From Saussurea involucrata (lineage: Eukaryota; Streptophyta; Magnoliopsida; Asterales; Asteraceae): 64,000 nt of DNA. Within the stretch, counting starts at the first letter, position 1; the number at the start of each line of letters is the position of its first letter. The stretch is from contig CM066315.1 in assembly GCA_033807775.1 (NCBI GenBank), positions 7,754,501 through 7,818,500 of the forward strand, read 5' to 3'. The notes below the pieces were generated by a model. The model worked only from the letters and a program-made list of their open reading frames with translations. It made no database searches and was not told where the DNA came from. This document shows, in pieces, positions 1 through 12,508 of this stretch. The position numbers and the translations under genes are program-made.

Positions 1-28
1 TAGATGCATAATTAAATTCAACACGTAC

Positions 29-1946
29 CGATAGAAAATACAGTTACGAGTATTCCCCGCCAAAGATCCTTGAGTTCATCAAATCTGAACTCAATATGAT
101 GGATGGCTCCAGTAATACCAATCAAAGCAGCAATATAGAACACAGGAAAGCATAAATAGGGAACAATCCATCGAGTTCCCATGTGGCAGCGATTATTTAG
201 AGGCTGCTCTATGTGAAGCACTACATCAAACAAACTCTAAAACTCACGTGACTGAAAAAGTAGAGGCTATAAGAAGTGGAACAAAGTTAATTGTCTTACG
301 TGCAGCCCAGGCAAGCCAGGGCAGAAGAGCAAGTGGAAGACTAATATATGATCTTATAGGAAAAATACGCCTTCTGAAAATCACAAGGAAGAGAGCAGAG
401 TTAGGGGCTGTTTGTTTACCTCTTAATAGTTCCATTAAGAGGCAACCTCTGAATCGTTAAGAGGTGAATCTTGTTTGGCAAACAAAAAGTCTTCTCTTCA
501 TGTGTGGTCAGTTCCATTGGCGATGAGTCCCTTAAGTGGCTCCAGCCTCGGTTCTCAAGGTTGAAAAGATAGAAAACTTACTTGACAAAAACGGAATACA
601 AGTGGGTCGCTTGTATAATCCGACAACTCAATAGCAAACCAAATCCTAGTGGACCGTTAACCCAAACTGAAACCAAAAAATTGTTATAGGCAAAGATTAG
701 TTGACAGAAAAAAATGAACATATAGTGTAATTTTATTAATCAAAGAAAAAGCAAATTAACCTCCCCAGAGATAGCAGGATTGCCACCAGTGTCTCCTGTG
801 AAACCTCACAACATTAAGAGACATCTGCTTGAAGGTGAAAGCACTTTAATACACAATGCAAATGAAATTCAAATCTTCAATACATGGGAATAAGGAAAGG
901 TGGAGTAATAAAATAGATAGACAATTAGGAAAAAGGAACTAAATATTCCAAAAGAATGGTAGCTTTACCGCAAGTGACAGCAAAAGATTGAAGCTAGCTA
1001 TGATTTGAATCGCTGGGATCCAAAAACTACTTCCTTTAGGTCGAGGAACCTTGTGAATCAAAAAGGGTAAAGTCGACTTCAGAAAAAGGCTGCAAGACAA
1101 GAACTATGTTCATCATACAGATGCACGGATAGTGCCATATACAATCAGCAACAATTCGGATTCAACATACGTTGATCAATGTCAAAAATGATGGTGTAGT
1201 GCCAATTAACTCCACACGATTGATTCTATGCCGGTTGAGTTCTCTTGCTATTATGCTAGAATTCAACTGCTGGATTTTTCTTTCTAGTTCATTCTACTGA
1301 TTCTACTAAAAGAAACACATTTCTGTGAAAGGATTATAAAGCAGCATGAGAAACAAATTTGCTATTTCTTCTATATCCATCATTTCTAGCATCAAATCAC
1401 CACTAATAAATTCTAAGAAAATATTAAAAGGTAGATTTGGAAACATAAAAAAATCCTCAATAGTAGAGTAGTCACTCCACTCAGAAATGCATACTCACAA
1501 GTCAATCCCTTCACATAAAAGAGCTTAAACCTAACACTTTTCCAAATGCAAATCAACATGAACTTTGAAGCCAATCTAAGACCAAAAACTAAACGAGGTT
1601 TAGCAAGTTTCTTCTTGAATTTCAAGATACACCAAAACTGCTATCAGATAATAACCTGTTTAACATCCAAATTCAAGGCGTAACTGCTTTCTAGTATGAA
1701 CTTATACAATCCTCAACTTAATCAAGGTTCGGTCACAATCCAAATTTTCGAATTTCTAATCATATAAGCTCATAATCTAAGTAAAATTAATCCGAATAAG
1801 GAAACAAGATAGCGGAATTGCAATTACATTCATGTATTGTATATGCAAATTTGGGGAAAAAGGACATACAAGACGAATGAGAGAATAGAGATGGAAAGTG
1901 CAACGTAGTCGCTAGGACAGCCGCCTATGACATCACAACCAGTCAT
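29..1946 (-). CDS. RGS1: Regulator of G-protein signalling 1 homologue, 5' part (cut by window edge)
   Basis: Six coding exons on the minus strand join in phase: 1946-1870, 1089-969, 824-761, 666-582, 373-300 and 220-29; a donor at 27-28 leads off the left edge. The joined 204 residues start MTGCDVIGGCPSDYVA and contain FWIPAIQIIASFNLLLS, RRHWWQSCYLW, GPLGFGLLLSCRI, LPLALLPWLAWAA and HIEFRFDELKDLW. These follow the N-terminal seven-transmembrane half of plant RGS1 almost block by block. RGS1 is a plasma-membrane protein that speeds GTP hydrolysis by the heterotrimeric G-alpha subunit and takes part in sugar signalling. The catalytic RGS box and the last membrane segments lie beyond the window. 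All five complete introns are GT-AG and no stop interrupts the model, so the visible part looks intact. The start is the first ATG and matches the family N-terminus. Asn replaces the Glu seen in Arabidopsis before GPLGFG. Confidence 0.9.
402..487. mobile_element. Short DNA-element remnant in an RGS1 intron
   Basis: About 85 bp inside the RGS1 intron 374-581 starts with a GGGGCTGTTTGTTT-type end and finishes with TTTGGCAAACAAA. It holds repeated AAGAGG/CCTCTT motifs. The same TTTGTTTTTTAAGAGG-type end occurs at about 9537 and 23118. It looks like a small hAT-type MITE relic; I saw no clear target duplication. Confidence 0.4.
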
Positions 1947-2039
1947 TTTTCTACGGCGGCGAAAGGAATACCGCCGGCGAGCTGCAATTAATCCACCAGT
2001 GATCGGAGAAAAAAGCTTGTTTGTTATTGGAAAATCGGG

Positions 2040-3445
2040 ACGTTAAATCCATTTATTGTTCAAAAGTCCAAATTTGGTCAAACTTTTGAGTTTGATCTCT
2101 TTTGACAGAACTGTGTCCTCCGTAGTCCGTACGCAACATTTTTTGAAACGTTACGTTTTTTTTCTTTCTGATATTTAATAAATGCTATACGTATCCGTGT
2201 GCGATTGCGATGCGGCAAAACATCATGAAATTGAAAAAACAATTAGCAGAACATATCGAAATCAAAATGACAACCATGTTTCATGTTAAGTTTGTATTCT
2301 TTGTCCCTATCGATACTTATAAATGAAGACATGTTGTTGAGTCGTTTGGTGCACATATATGTGAATTATGCATCGACTCTTAAGTACTTTGGTATGCGTT
2401 TTCATCTATTATGTGTACATCATTTAAAAGATAGTCTATAAATGTTATTAGTAGTTCTAGTGCTTAATAAATGTGAATTGTGTATCGAAGAATTGTAGAC
2501 TTTTCATTAAAATAAATCACATATTTAAAAAAAAACCATTTTTGATTTTTTTTTTGTCCATGTTGATGTCAGTTGTATGCCTGTATACAATATAGCTAGT
2601 TATAAATTTTGAATAAATATAATTAAAAAAATACATAATCTAGATACGCATAGATTTGTATGCCTGATTTTTACTGCAATATATGATCCAAATATTTTAT
2701 TTTATCTTATAATACTACAAAATAAAAAAGTTATTTTAAAATAAACATATTTTGAAAATATTGACGACAAAATAATAATGGTGAAATTTATAATAACAAT
2801 GAAACATGTTTTTACTGTACTTTAGTTGATCTATGATTATTTATTTTTGATATGGTAAAGCTGAAAAAATAAAGCGTTTAATAATTCAATAAAATAATGG
2901 AAGAAAAGTTGGTATATATTTATGATATTTTAAAATATTATAAAACCAATAAAATAATTCAATAACGAGTTTGTATCAAAACTATTAACAAAAAAACTAT
3001 AATGGTATAATTTATAATAAAAAATGAAACGTATTTTAAATATGGTAAAGTTGAAGACATAAAACGTACGGATACGAAACAAATTAATTCGTTGATATTT
3101 AATATTACAGTTAAATAAAAAATAATATTCAATAGTGGACTCATTTTAAAGGTATTGATTATACGGTTTTAATGGTATAATTTGTAAAAAAAAAGAAACG
3201 TATTTTAAAGTGTATTGAGAATATTATATTATATAATTTGTGTTATAATCTCTAAAATAGCAAAGTTGTTGGAGATGAATGTAACATATTTTAGAGATTT
3301 TAACTTTTGATTCTCTCTTTTAGAAAAATTATAGCAAACATGTTGGAGATGCTCTTAAATAACTAATTATAAAGGGAGCTAAATGTAACCTTGAAACCTT
3401 GAAAAATAATTGTTTAAGCCTCTTTTATAAGTAGTATAGATATAG
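2040..3445. other. AT-rich region upstream of RGS1 with transposon remnants
   Basis: This is the RGS1 promoter side. It is very AT-rich and I see no exon. On the minus strand at about 3440-3450 there is a Helitron-like 5' end (TCTATACTACTTATAAAA), and a decayed GC-rich hairpin-like patch lies at 2195-2220, so a degraded Helitron may fill the interval. A right-hand end of the GAGCATCTCCAACA-type Tourist-like MITE sits at 3331-3356 followed by TTA. Confidence 0.35.
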
Positions 3446-3667
3446 ATATGGTTTTATGTAAAATTAAATGCTTTTATTGCAAATATCATAATATCATTAA
3501 ATTATATAAAATACCAATTGAAATCATTTTATAGTTTTCAAGAAAATATAATATTAGTGCCTAAAGACATATATTTCAATAAATAGATATAAATGAAATA
3601 TGATCTTTTGATGAGTCATTTTTTATTTAATTACCTATACTATGGATCCAGTTGAGTCCAACCACCT

Positions 3668-4291
3668 TTGGATCAATCTGGACCCTTTAAACTCAATCCT
3701 ATTTTCAATCTTGGTCGATCATTAAGCCATCTTAATCATCCGAGACCTCTCCACCCTCCTCTGCAAACCGCTCACTTCTCTCACACCTTCGCCTTCAACC
3801 TTCATCGGTTCCACGTTCATTCTTCTTTACGGATTTCTCTCCACGACTTCAACCTCAACTCCCCGATTTCTACTCTCCCACATCGCAATCCCTCTCACGC
3901 TCATGGAGTTTCAACCTCCTATCATCTTCTCCGTGTATATATACACACACACACGTACACCGACTTGCAAAATCTGTTTTTAGATTCAGAAGAAACAAGA
4001 AGCCCTGTCCTCTTCCCCAAATTTCAGGTTCACCCCTCTCCTTCCCAAAATATAGCCAATGTACATGCTCCAAAGCATCCTGATTTGTCTCTCCACTCCC
4101 TCGAGTTCTCCACGTCCGGCTCCTCTCCTCCTCCCCTCAGTTCGGTTCTTCAAGCTGATTTTGCAGAAACGATGGTTCATGCCCACTTCGGTTGGTCTCA
4201 AGGAGGCAATCAAGTGTTCTTATGTGGTGATTTTACCGGCTATGTCGTTAATTTCACTAATTGTTGTTCGTTTTTTCGCTCGCTTGATTAA
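3668..4291 (+). pseudogene. Open frame of uncertain status with a carbohydrate-binding-like tail
   Basis: A 207-codon frame is rich in His, Pro and Ser and reads like translated 5' UTR or low-complexity sequence for most of its length, with a CA dinucleotide tract at about 3941-3954. Near its end the segment MVHAHFGWSQGGNQVFLCGD resembles the start of the AMPK-beta-type glycogen-binding module of plant KIN-beta-gamma (SNF4-like) proteins. The resemblance stops within about 25 residues. I think this is a captured or decayed first exon rather than a working gene. It could also be the first exon of something I do not recognise. Confidence 0.25.
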
Positions 4292-5322
4292 AATTTGGTT
4301 TTTAATTTCAATTTTGACTTTGATTTTGTGGTACAGACACTAAACTTATAATGCAAATTGGTGGTTATATTTGAAGGTGGATCAAGTATCAGCAGATGGT
4401 TAGTGTCTAAGGTTCATCTACGACTTTTATGACGATATGCACAAGGTATTTTGGATTATTGACGGACAAAAGGGAAAACTTTTCCAAGCTAAGATCCTAG
4501 AACAGGGCACGTGATTGCCAATGTCGTTGAAGGTGATATAGAAGATATTAATCGTAAGATTATCACTTAGTTTCTCGGTTGTTCTTTCATTTAAATGTTT
4601 CTTTGCAAGAATAATTAATGATCATTGTATACAGGATCTTCCATTTTAAATTAGATTTTCTTTTTTCATTTGAAACATATTTTGAACTCGGCTGCATTTC
4701 TTTGTTCTGTTCTGCCATATATTAAATTGAAGAAGTATAATTTGTGTGTATAATTGATTGGTTTGGAGGTTATATTCAATTTGGAGCAGATCATATGCAA
4801 TAATTTAATATGCAAAGCAAGTGTTCGATGAAATGCCTCCATGATATATTGTCTAGATCAAATGTGATGATATCTTGTAATCTCTATCACTTCATAATAC
4901 TATCAAACTGTCATATTTCTTGATTTTTGACTTGCTAAATCTAAAGTTATGGTGGTTACTTGAATGAAAGGTCCCAACTAGGGTGTACTGTGTGCTATGA
5001 TCAAGTTATGACACATAGTAATGCATTTTTCTCTCATATTAACTTTCTAAATGGGTGACCGTGTCCATTCTTTTGTAACAAGAACGAAGAAGAATGTCTC
5101 CCCTTTAAAGGTACCGTTGTTCAAGATGTATTTGATTATTGTATAATAGATTGATTTCTTATTCTTAAGATAGCAGGCTGCTTACTGCACCTGTATGTGT
5201 ATGGTTACTTACTACAACAATAAATTAACTCAAGTTCAAGAAGCTGTGAATATTATACCCCTCAGTTTTAAAATGTACTTAAATGATGATCGATTGCTAA
5301 AGTATCTTTTCTGATTTCTCAG

Positions 5323-5687
5323 ATGTTATTACACTATCATCAGAGGGGAGTATATTAAGAGCTTGGAACCTTCCTGATGGGCAGATGGTGTGGGAATCTT
5401 TTCTATCAGGGTCAAAGTCCTCAAAGGCATTATTAACAGTTCCGGTGAGTAACACGCTTAATAACATTAACATTGTTAATATTGTACATTATTAACAATG
5501 TACATTATTCATTTTTGTACTCAGTTCTACAATATATTGTCTTGAAATGATGATATTGTGAGTCTCTGCAGGCCAACTTGAAGGTTGATCTGGACAGTCC
5601 GATTTTTGTTTATGGTGGTGCATGTCTTTATGCCATTTCCAGCATTGATGGGGAGATTCTTTGGACAAGGGATTTCACAACTGAAGG
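5323..5687 (+). pseudogene. Two orphan exons of ER membrane protein complex subunit 1 (EMC1)
   Basis: Exon 5323-5444 encodes VITLSSEGSILRAWNLPDGQ and following residues; exon 5572-5687 encodes NLKVDLDSPIFVYGG and SSIDGEILWTRDFTTEG. Both match consecutive parts of the N-terminal beta-propeller of plant EMC1, the large lumenal subunit of the complex that inserts membrane proteins in the ER. Splice sites are intact (CAG acceptors, GTGAGT and GTATGA donors) and the two exons join in phase. EMC1 is close to 1000 residues, and I find no other convincing exon within several kilobases on either side. It is therefore a gene fragment, probably captured by the Helitron ending at 8933. A weak candidate for the preceding exon lies at about 4500-4555 but contains stops. 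Confidence 0.75.
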
Positions 5688-8520
5688 GTATGACCATACC
5701 TAAAAAAACAAGTAAAACATTCAGTCAGATTATCAACTTTTATCAATTTTTTTAGCTTTTATGTTTCTTCGTTTGTTATTACTTTTATAGGCAGATCAAG
5801 TTCATTCTTGGCCAATAAAAACCATTGAAGTTCTCTTTATTTTCATAGGAGCCTAAAACACTCACCTTTTGATATGTAGCTTTCCTGGAAATGGTTGTAT
5901 GTTAATGCAACTTATTACAAGATGATGATGGCATCTTTAAAAAATATAATAGCTTATAGCGATAGGGAAGATGAAGCAAAATGCCTAAAGTAAATGTTGA
6001 GTGATAAAAGTTTACGGGTTCTTAGGGGAAAACTAGATTTATTAAGACTCCAAAAGCAGGATTGGAGTATAAAGAATCAAATAACTTTAAGTACATTTTA
6101 AAATCTACGAGTCCAGGTACAAACTTAAAAGAAATTAATTTAACAATTCATAAGTCATCTTGGTTGATGTGAGACACTGAAACCAGTAAAATTATCCATT
6201 TGTCTGGGCTTAATAGCTACGTTTAAAACAAAACCTTCTAATTCCAGCACAAAAACATAATCTGGCACCACATCCATTCTTTAGATCAAGGAGATACACT
6301 TGTCCTTATAGATCTATCCCCTTAAAGTGTACATATCCAAGTCTGGATTACATACTCATTTATGATACTCCCTATAACACCCCAAAATCAATGCTACTAG
6401 GACATTAAATAGATAACATTCTTCTTACAACATGAACAATAATACTAATTTCCTTCAAACATGAGTAGAAATAAGTTTGTATCTTAAACTAAGAAGTTTG
6501 CATCCCAGAAAAGTTAAACTTCTAACAATAACTAAACACTTATTGATAATCCTTTAGTTAATCTAGGAGCAATCAAAATAATATAGTATATCTTAGACAA
6601 GCCTAATCTATCTATCTTTCTTTCTATGAAATTATTTTAGAGGTTGTAGAGGTTACAAGGATAAATTACAACAAACTTTCAAAATTAAGAAGTAAGCTTA
6701 CAGAAATTTAATTCAAGACCTCGTGGTCTATCAAGGAAAAATGACTTTATACTTGCAAGAAGGTTATGAATGTAATTGACATCTCATTTAAGTTTATATA
6801 CCTAAAAATCCTGTAATTTGTATGCCTAAGCCCACTATGCCAAATATTAAACAACTAACATTTTGGAGCTGCTGGATTACTATGCTAAACTTAACTATGC
6901 CATGGTATTGGTGTTCCAGTTTAGTTACCAACTAACTTTTTTATATATCATTGTTGTGGTATTTGAAACATAAAATTAAATGGCCATTTTTGACTTGTCT
7001 TTTTAGATCAGGAGCGGGAGGGGGGACAGAGCCACTTTATTGTTGCTGATCCACCTCCATGATTTTTGTCCTGTGTATGCAACCTCTGGTTCCTAGACAA
7101 TTTTGGTATATTCCGGCCATTTGTAAAATACTTATACATTTTTAGTAGTCCTAAAGAGCCAAGTCTTTAAAATGTCTCATCAATTGTACAATACAAGTGC
7201 CTAATTTTTCTACAATAGATTTTCTATAGGCTTGTAACCTAATTGGATTTGCATCAAAATAGAGTGATTAACATACCTTTTATAAGGAAAAATATGCATT
7301 AACCAATCCAGAAATTGAAATAGAAGCACTCTGATTGGTTATCACATATTAAAGCATTATTTTCTTACCAAACACAAATATGCCTTAGTAGAATTTCATT
7401 CCTTTGAGGAAGCGACCACCACACATGTCTAGAATTTTCGTTGTGCTAATTAATAAATGTTAAAACATTCAATGCGACGAAAGTAAATATGAATCAGCTC
7501 AATACAACCGAGAAAAGTATAACATGTTTAGTTACTATAAACAATCAATAAACATATCTTAGAAGCACACACGTTGATTATACGCATACACACTAGCTAT
7601 CAGACTTAGCTGTTAGCTGTTCTATTTATCAGTAATTAGATCAGAATATAAAGACTCTCCGATTCGAAAACTCCATTTTATCCAAACATGCATTGAGATT
7701 ACTAGAAAATACAGAAAACTCTTTCTGCTAATTCTAGATGCATCTTTTCAATCATCCTGCTTTGTTCACTGATATTTGTGCTGATAGGCAATTTGAAATC
7801 TAATGTTTTTTTTCTTGGAAAAAAGAGGTTTTTACAAATTTGAAGTACAAACTAATGGACTCAACTTTGATGACAAACATATTAATACAACTAGGAAAGG
7901 AAGGTTTTTGGTGAGCAAACTTCCTTTACTTAGTAGGGTGTATTGCTGTTATGAAACTCATTTGTTAAATCTATTTCTTCACCCTGTTTTTAAGACGTTT
8001 ATGTTTCTCTGCAGAAAGCTCTTTTCTTGACTAGGTTGCGGTGGCAATAGCTACGAAGAAGGAATGTGTTGATCCTATCACCCATGCTTTTGATCAGATG
8101 AAGATCACACTTGCTAGATCTGTGCCTATCTAATTCTTTAGAGGGTGAAAATCCGCCTATATCTTTGCAAGTGTTGAGTTTATGAAGGAAGAAATTAATG
8201 AAGTTGTGGCATTTTTATCAGCGTCATGTATAAAATAAGTTTAAAGTAGATTTTTAAAATGAGTCTTCTTTATATTTTCCAAAAAAGATTACTTTGTCCT
8301 AATATTTTTTTATTAGGAGGTATAGTGAACCAATCACATATTAAGAAAAGGCCATTGGACTGACAACAAGAAACATAAATAGATGTGTTGGTTGTGTACA
8401 CATGCCATCTGCATGAAATGTTGTTGCCTTAGACTATATGCATAAATGTAATTAGTCATCTTTGTGGCAATTTAGACCATTTGCTTAATTATATAGATCA
8501 GGATGACAGTCAACTCATTT
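5688..8520. other. Non-coding stretch after the EMC1 exons
   Basis: The interval is AT-rich with many stops in all frames. A short open run at 8034-8132, preceded by a possible acceptor (GACTAG), reads VAVAIATKKECVDPITHAFD and ends in a stop a few codons later. I do not recognise it. Nothing else can be supported. Confidence 0.3.
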
Positions 8521-8933
8521 TTGTCATGTTGTACACCCGACCAACGGGTGGGTATATCGGATTTTAGAAACGTTCTTTTCATGCGCAATCGATATCGGAT
8601 TTTAACTCGAATGAATCGATAATCAAGTTGCGTTTTCACCCGGTTCGCTTGAAAACTCGAGTTTGAGAACATGAAAATCTTGAAATCGAGAAAGGGTTAT
8701 CCGATTGCGATCGCTTCTTTGCCTATGATCTGTTATGAAAGATACGGAAGAGCCCTTCAAGCCGAAGGGTACCTAACCCATAGTCAAAGGCACTGCAAAC
8801 CAGTTATAGCTTGACTAAACTTCTTGCTATTGAAAAACAAAGTCGACAATGATGAAAAGAGTGACTAATCAAATAATTGAATCTAAATTAAAGTCATGTT
8901 GTATACCCGGCCACCGGACGGGTATAACACTAG

Positions 8934-10541
8934 TTGTAGGTGTCTGAATTAGTTTGTATGTATTTCAACTAATCTCAAGAGTTTAATAAACAATTAAGAT
9001 GGTTTTCACTGATCTTGCAAGGCTCGAAGAATAATCTTTGAAGAGAATTCTTAAGAACTCAAGTATTATTAGATTTTCATGAGACACTTTTGGTCATTTT
9101 TAGAGTTAATTTATTTTTTTATTAATTTATTTTTTATTTTCTTTTTCTGTTTTTCATCCCACCGTCATCAATTGAATAACCATCAACCAACACCACAAAC
9201 AGGGTCTTTAAAATTAGACGAGGTGAGCGTAAGTTGACCACCCATTATTATATGAAATCCAAACAAAAATATAAATTCATGTAGTTTAATAAAAAAAAGA
9301 TGAGTAAATTTGTAAGCCACAAACGTCTATTTGTGGCCATGAAGGTTCAACTGCGATGACTCCAAACAATTCGTGTGCGATGATTGGTCGGTATGCGTAA
9401 GCCGAGCAAGGAACCTGAAATTACCAAAAAAAGGAACCCCTTAAAGATTACTATCTAAAGGAAGTCTTGACATAAAATGTTCCAATATATGTAGAGGTTT
9501 GATTGTCTGTATCTAGTTGATATGTGACTTTAAGGTTGTGTTTGTTTTTTAAGAGGTGTTGAAGTTTGAAGTCTTGTTCTACTTTTGATTGATAAAAGAT
9601 GATGCTAAATTCTGCAATCTAAATTAATAAAACTGTCTGTTTTTTTAAATTGATAAATGTCTGAATTTGATTAAATGTCTCTTTTACCCGATCAAAATAT
9701 TAGTGTTGGATTATATATATATATATGATTATACAATGTCAGATCTTTATTCATCATCATTACAAAATTTACAACTAAATTTAAAAATTAACATTCGTTT
9801 AAATGAAAAAGGATCAATTAAGAGAGGTGACGATCGATTTGGTAAGGATCGATGGAGAGAAAGGATCGATTAAGATTAATCGGTTGAGAGAGGTGAGGAT
9901 CGATTTGATAATGATCGATTGAGAGAAATGATGAATTAAGAAACGTCGTTGTTTAGGGCCCGAAGAACAATAAGAGGCAAATAAGAGGTTGAATTACCTC
10001 TTCTGAAATTTTGAAGAAAAAAACAAATAGTCTGAACGGTCTTACCTCTTAAAGAATCAGACATAAGAGGCGAATAAGAGATTTGTTTTCAAAAAACAAA
10101 CAAGGCCTAACACACTCTCAAACGGGATATGCTAAACGGTACCCCAAGAATGAAGGCAAAAGAGCATACGTCAACTGTAAATGTCGAGTCTCTAGATGGT
10201 GCTAGACCCCGACTATTATATAATGTACGAATATGTAAAACCCCTTTGAATCACCCTCTAAAAGATCCCTTATAAAGAAAAGTTCCAACATATATAAAGA
10301 TTTGATGGTCCATGCCTAGCCAACGCGTAACTCCAAGTCACCAATCACTTTCATGCCATTTCGTGAAAGATAATCTGTGAGGCCGTAGTTGTGTTCTCGA
10401 ATTTGGGAAGAAAAAAAAGGAAGGAAAAGAAGGGAAATGAAAGAAATATTTTTTTTATTTGTGTTCTTGAGAGTGATGGGAAATAAAATAAAATAATTTT
10501 TCATGTTATTGAGCAAGTATAAAAGGAAAAGAAAAATATCA
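8934..10541. other. Intergenic repeats with a hAT-like remnant
   Basis: A sequence starting GTGTTTGTTTTTTAAGAGG at about 9537 and ending with AAAAAACAAACAAGGCC at about 10108 looks like a non-autonomous hAT-type element of about 570 bp. It contains GATCGAT-rich direct repeats at 9827-9922. A related left end lies at about 23118. No gene is visible. Confidence 0.4.
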
Positions 10542-10550
10542 TTTTTACAA

Positions 10551-11118
10551 GGGAAATTAATTAAAATGTCACAAGTCAAACTTCATGTTACCAAAATGCC
10601 ACAAATCTCTCCCAGTTTGCAAAAATGCCACAAATACCTGCGATGGAAGCCCGCGATCGCGGGCAGTGGCATTTTGGTAATTTTTTACCCCGCGATCACG
10701 GGGGAATCCGCCGGCGGTGGACCAATTTGGTTGGATTTTATGATTTCTAAATGAAATTTTACACTTTCACCCCCTATACTTATTTACTTACTTTACTTTA
10801 TACCTTTTACTTTCATAATTTAAATTTTACATTTAACACATATAATCGTTTATTAACTAAAACACGTTAAAAAAATACGTTTTAATTTTAACAAGTTACA
10901 CCATTATAATCGTCTCTTCGATACGTTCGAAATGAGTCCAATCTTGAATTTTTTTTATTTATATACACTACATAAAAATATTTTTTATCTGCACGTATGC
11001 CACTGCCCGCGATCGCGGGCTTCCATCGCGGGTATTTGTGGCATTTTTGCAAACTGGAAGAGATTTGTGGCATTTTGGTAACATGAAGTTTGACTTGTGG
11101 CATTTTAATTAATTTCCC
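10551..11118. mobile_element. Non-autonomous MULE-type element, 568 bp, with 9-bp target duplication
   Basis: The element starts with gggaaattaattaaaatg and ends with its inverted copy; arms of about 120 bp are near-perfect inverted repeats. It is flanked on both sides by tttttacaa (10542-10550 and 11119-11127), a 9-bp duplication typical of Mutator-like elements. Both arms carry the palindrome cccgcgatcgcggg. It has no coding capacity. Confidence 0.88.
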
Positions 11119-11145
11119 TTTTTACAAATATACCATTAGTTATTT

Positions 11146-11723
11146 GGGAAATTAATTAAAATACCCTAAGTTGACCAACGATTCAGTAAAATGCCCAAAC
11201 TCTCCCCAATTTCACGAAAATACCCAAAATTTCCGTGAAAGGGTCCGTGAGCACGGACTCCTTTTGTGAATTGAATTTTTGTCCGTGAAATTGATTATTG
11301 GTCCGTGAAAATGATTTTTGGTCTGTGAAATGATAATTTTTTCCAATTCACGGACTTTTTATAGAAAAGCACTCGATTGGATTTCTTTTTTGGGCAATTC
11401 ACGGACTTTTCACGAACCCATCTATTTTCCAATGCTCTTTTTATAGAAATGCATTGGACTTTTCACTTTTCCAATTCACGGACTTTTCACGGACCCATCT
11501 ATTTTGGGCTGCTTAAATAATGAAGCTGATTGGGCCATTCATGGAAAAAAAATTACCATTTCACGGACCAAAAATCATTTTCACGGACAAAAATCCAATT
11601 CACAAAAGGAGTCCGTGTTCACGGACCCTTTCACGGAAATTTTGGGTATTTTCGTGAAATTGGAGAGAGTTTGAGCATTTCAGTAAGTCATTGGTCAACT
11701 TGGGGAATTTTTATTAAATTTTC
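11146..11723. mobile_element. Second MULE-type element, 578 bp, with 9-bp target duplication
   Basis: Flanked by tagttattt at 11137-11145 and 11724-11732. The first bases (gggaaattaattaaaat) match the neighbouring element, but the rest is a different subfamily with long inverted arms rich in TCCGTGAA and TTCACGGA repeats. A third copy of this subfamily is at 34226-34757. Only 27 bp separate this element from its neighbour. Confidence 0.87.
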
Positions 11724-11732
11724 TAGTTATTT

Positions 11733-12508
11733 TATATCAATTGATGGGCAAAAAATGTAATTTTTATAAATATTTTTAATTGTTATGAATTCTTCCCTTT
11801 CCTCAAAGTTTTGGGTGGAAAAATTTACATCATTTTCCTTCTTTTTTATTTCCTTTCAATAAAACTATGAACACAATTTTTTTCTTTTCCTTCCTTTTAC
11901 CTTTACCTCTACCTGGTAAATGAAGGCTCGAAAACCCACGGCCCCACAGATAGTGGCATTTAAGGTAGAGGCCTCTCTATGTAGACCATCCTCTACAACA
12001 ATATCATCATACTAAAAGATGAATGTTTGGACCGGTCATCGGTCCAAACAGGACAACAAGGGTTAGACGGGACCATCCAATCTGTCAAGGCTGGTCCGTC
12101 TAGCCCAAGTATCGGTCTTCAGGCTTCTGGTCCTTAGCCTTTTTGTGTATCTATAGACACAATATTTCTGTCATGAAATCATGAGACACCAACAAAACAA
12201 CCAGTAAAACTTTCAATGATTTATCATTACCAACATTTAAATGTAAAAAATAAGTTGGGGGAACATTATCCAGTACCATGTAGGCTTATGGTTATGGATT
12301 CTCTGAATCCCTAAAAATCTGATTGCAGAGAATCAAAAGAAAAAAAAACAATGACTATTAATTTTGTACATCTACATAAATTCTTCAAAAATATAAATAA
12401 GAAATAAGTCGAAATACGCTACCTATATATATATGGTACAAGCTGAACACGGGGCTTATGGCTGTTTCGATTCTGGTCTACTACCTGGATGGAAACACCT
12501 TGTTACGG
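11733..12508. other. Intergenic region downstream of TNO1
   Basis: I see no exon or clear transposon. The stretch 12028-12135 is GC-richer with GGACCGGTC/GGTCCGT motifs, probably a repeat relic. The 3' UTR and polyadenylation region of the minus-strand TNO1 gene should lie in the right part. Confidence 0.3.

Larger units (their letters stand above)
3642..8933 (+). mobile_element. Possible Helitron with captured gene fragments (3' end clear, 5' end tentative)
   Basis: The 3' end is typical: a hairpin (ATACCCG, loop, CGGGTAT) at about 8902-8924, then AACACTAG with T as the next base (CTAG at 8930-8933). A hairpin of the same kind without CTAG lies at about 8531-8552 in the same orientation. 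The 5' end is less certain: CTATACTATGGATCC at about 3635 resembles a Helitron start but lacks the canonical TC. The interval carries EMC1 exons in the same orientation as the element, which is usual for gene-capturing Helitrons. The 3' end is the firm part; the full span is inference. Confidence 0.4.

Noticed and set aside
10503..10754. Small open frame across the left arm of the first MULE-type element
   Set aside because: It is explained by the terminal inverted repeat; a similar frame appears in the other arm in inverted orientation.
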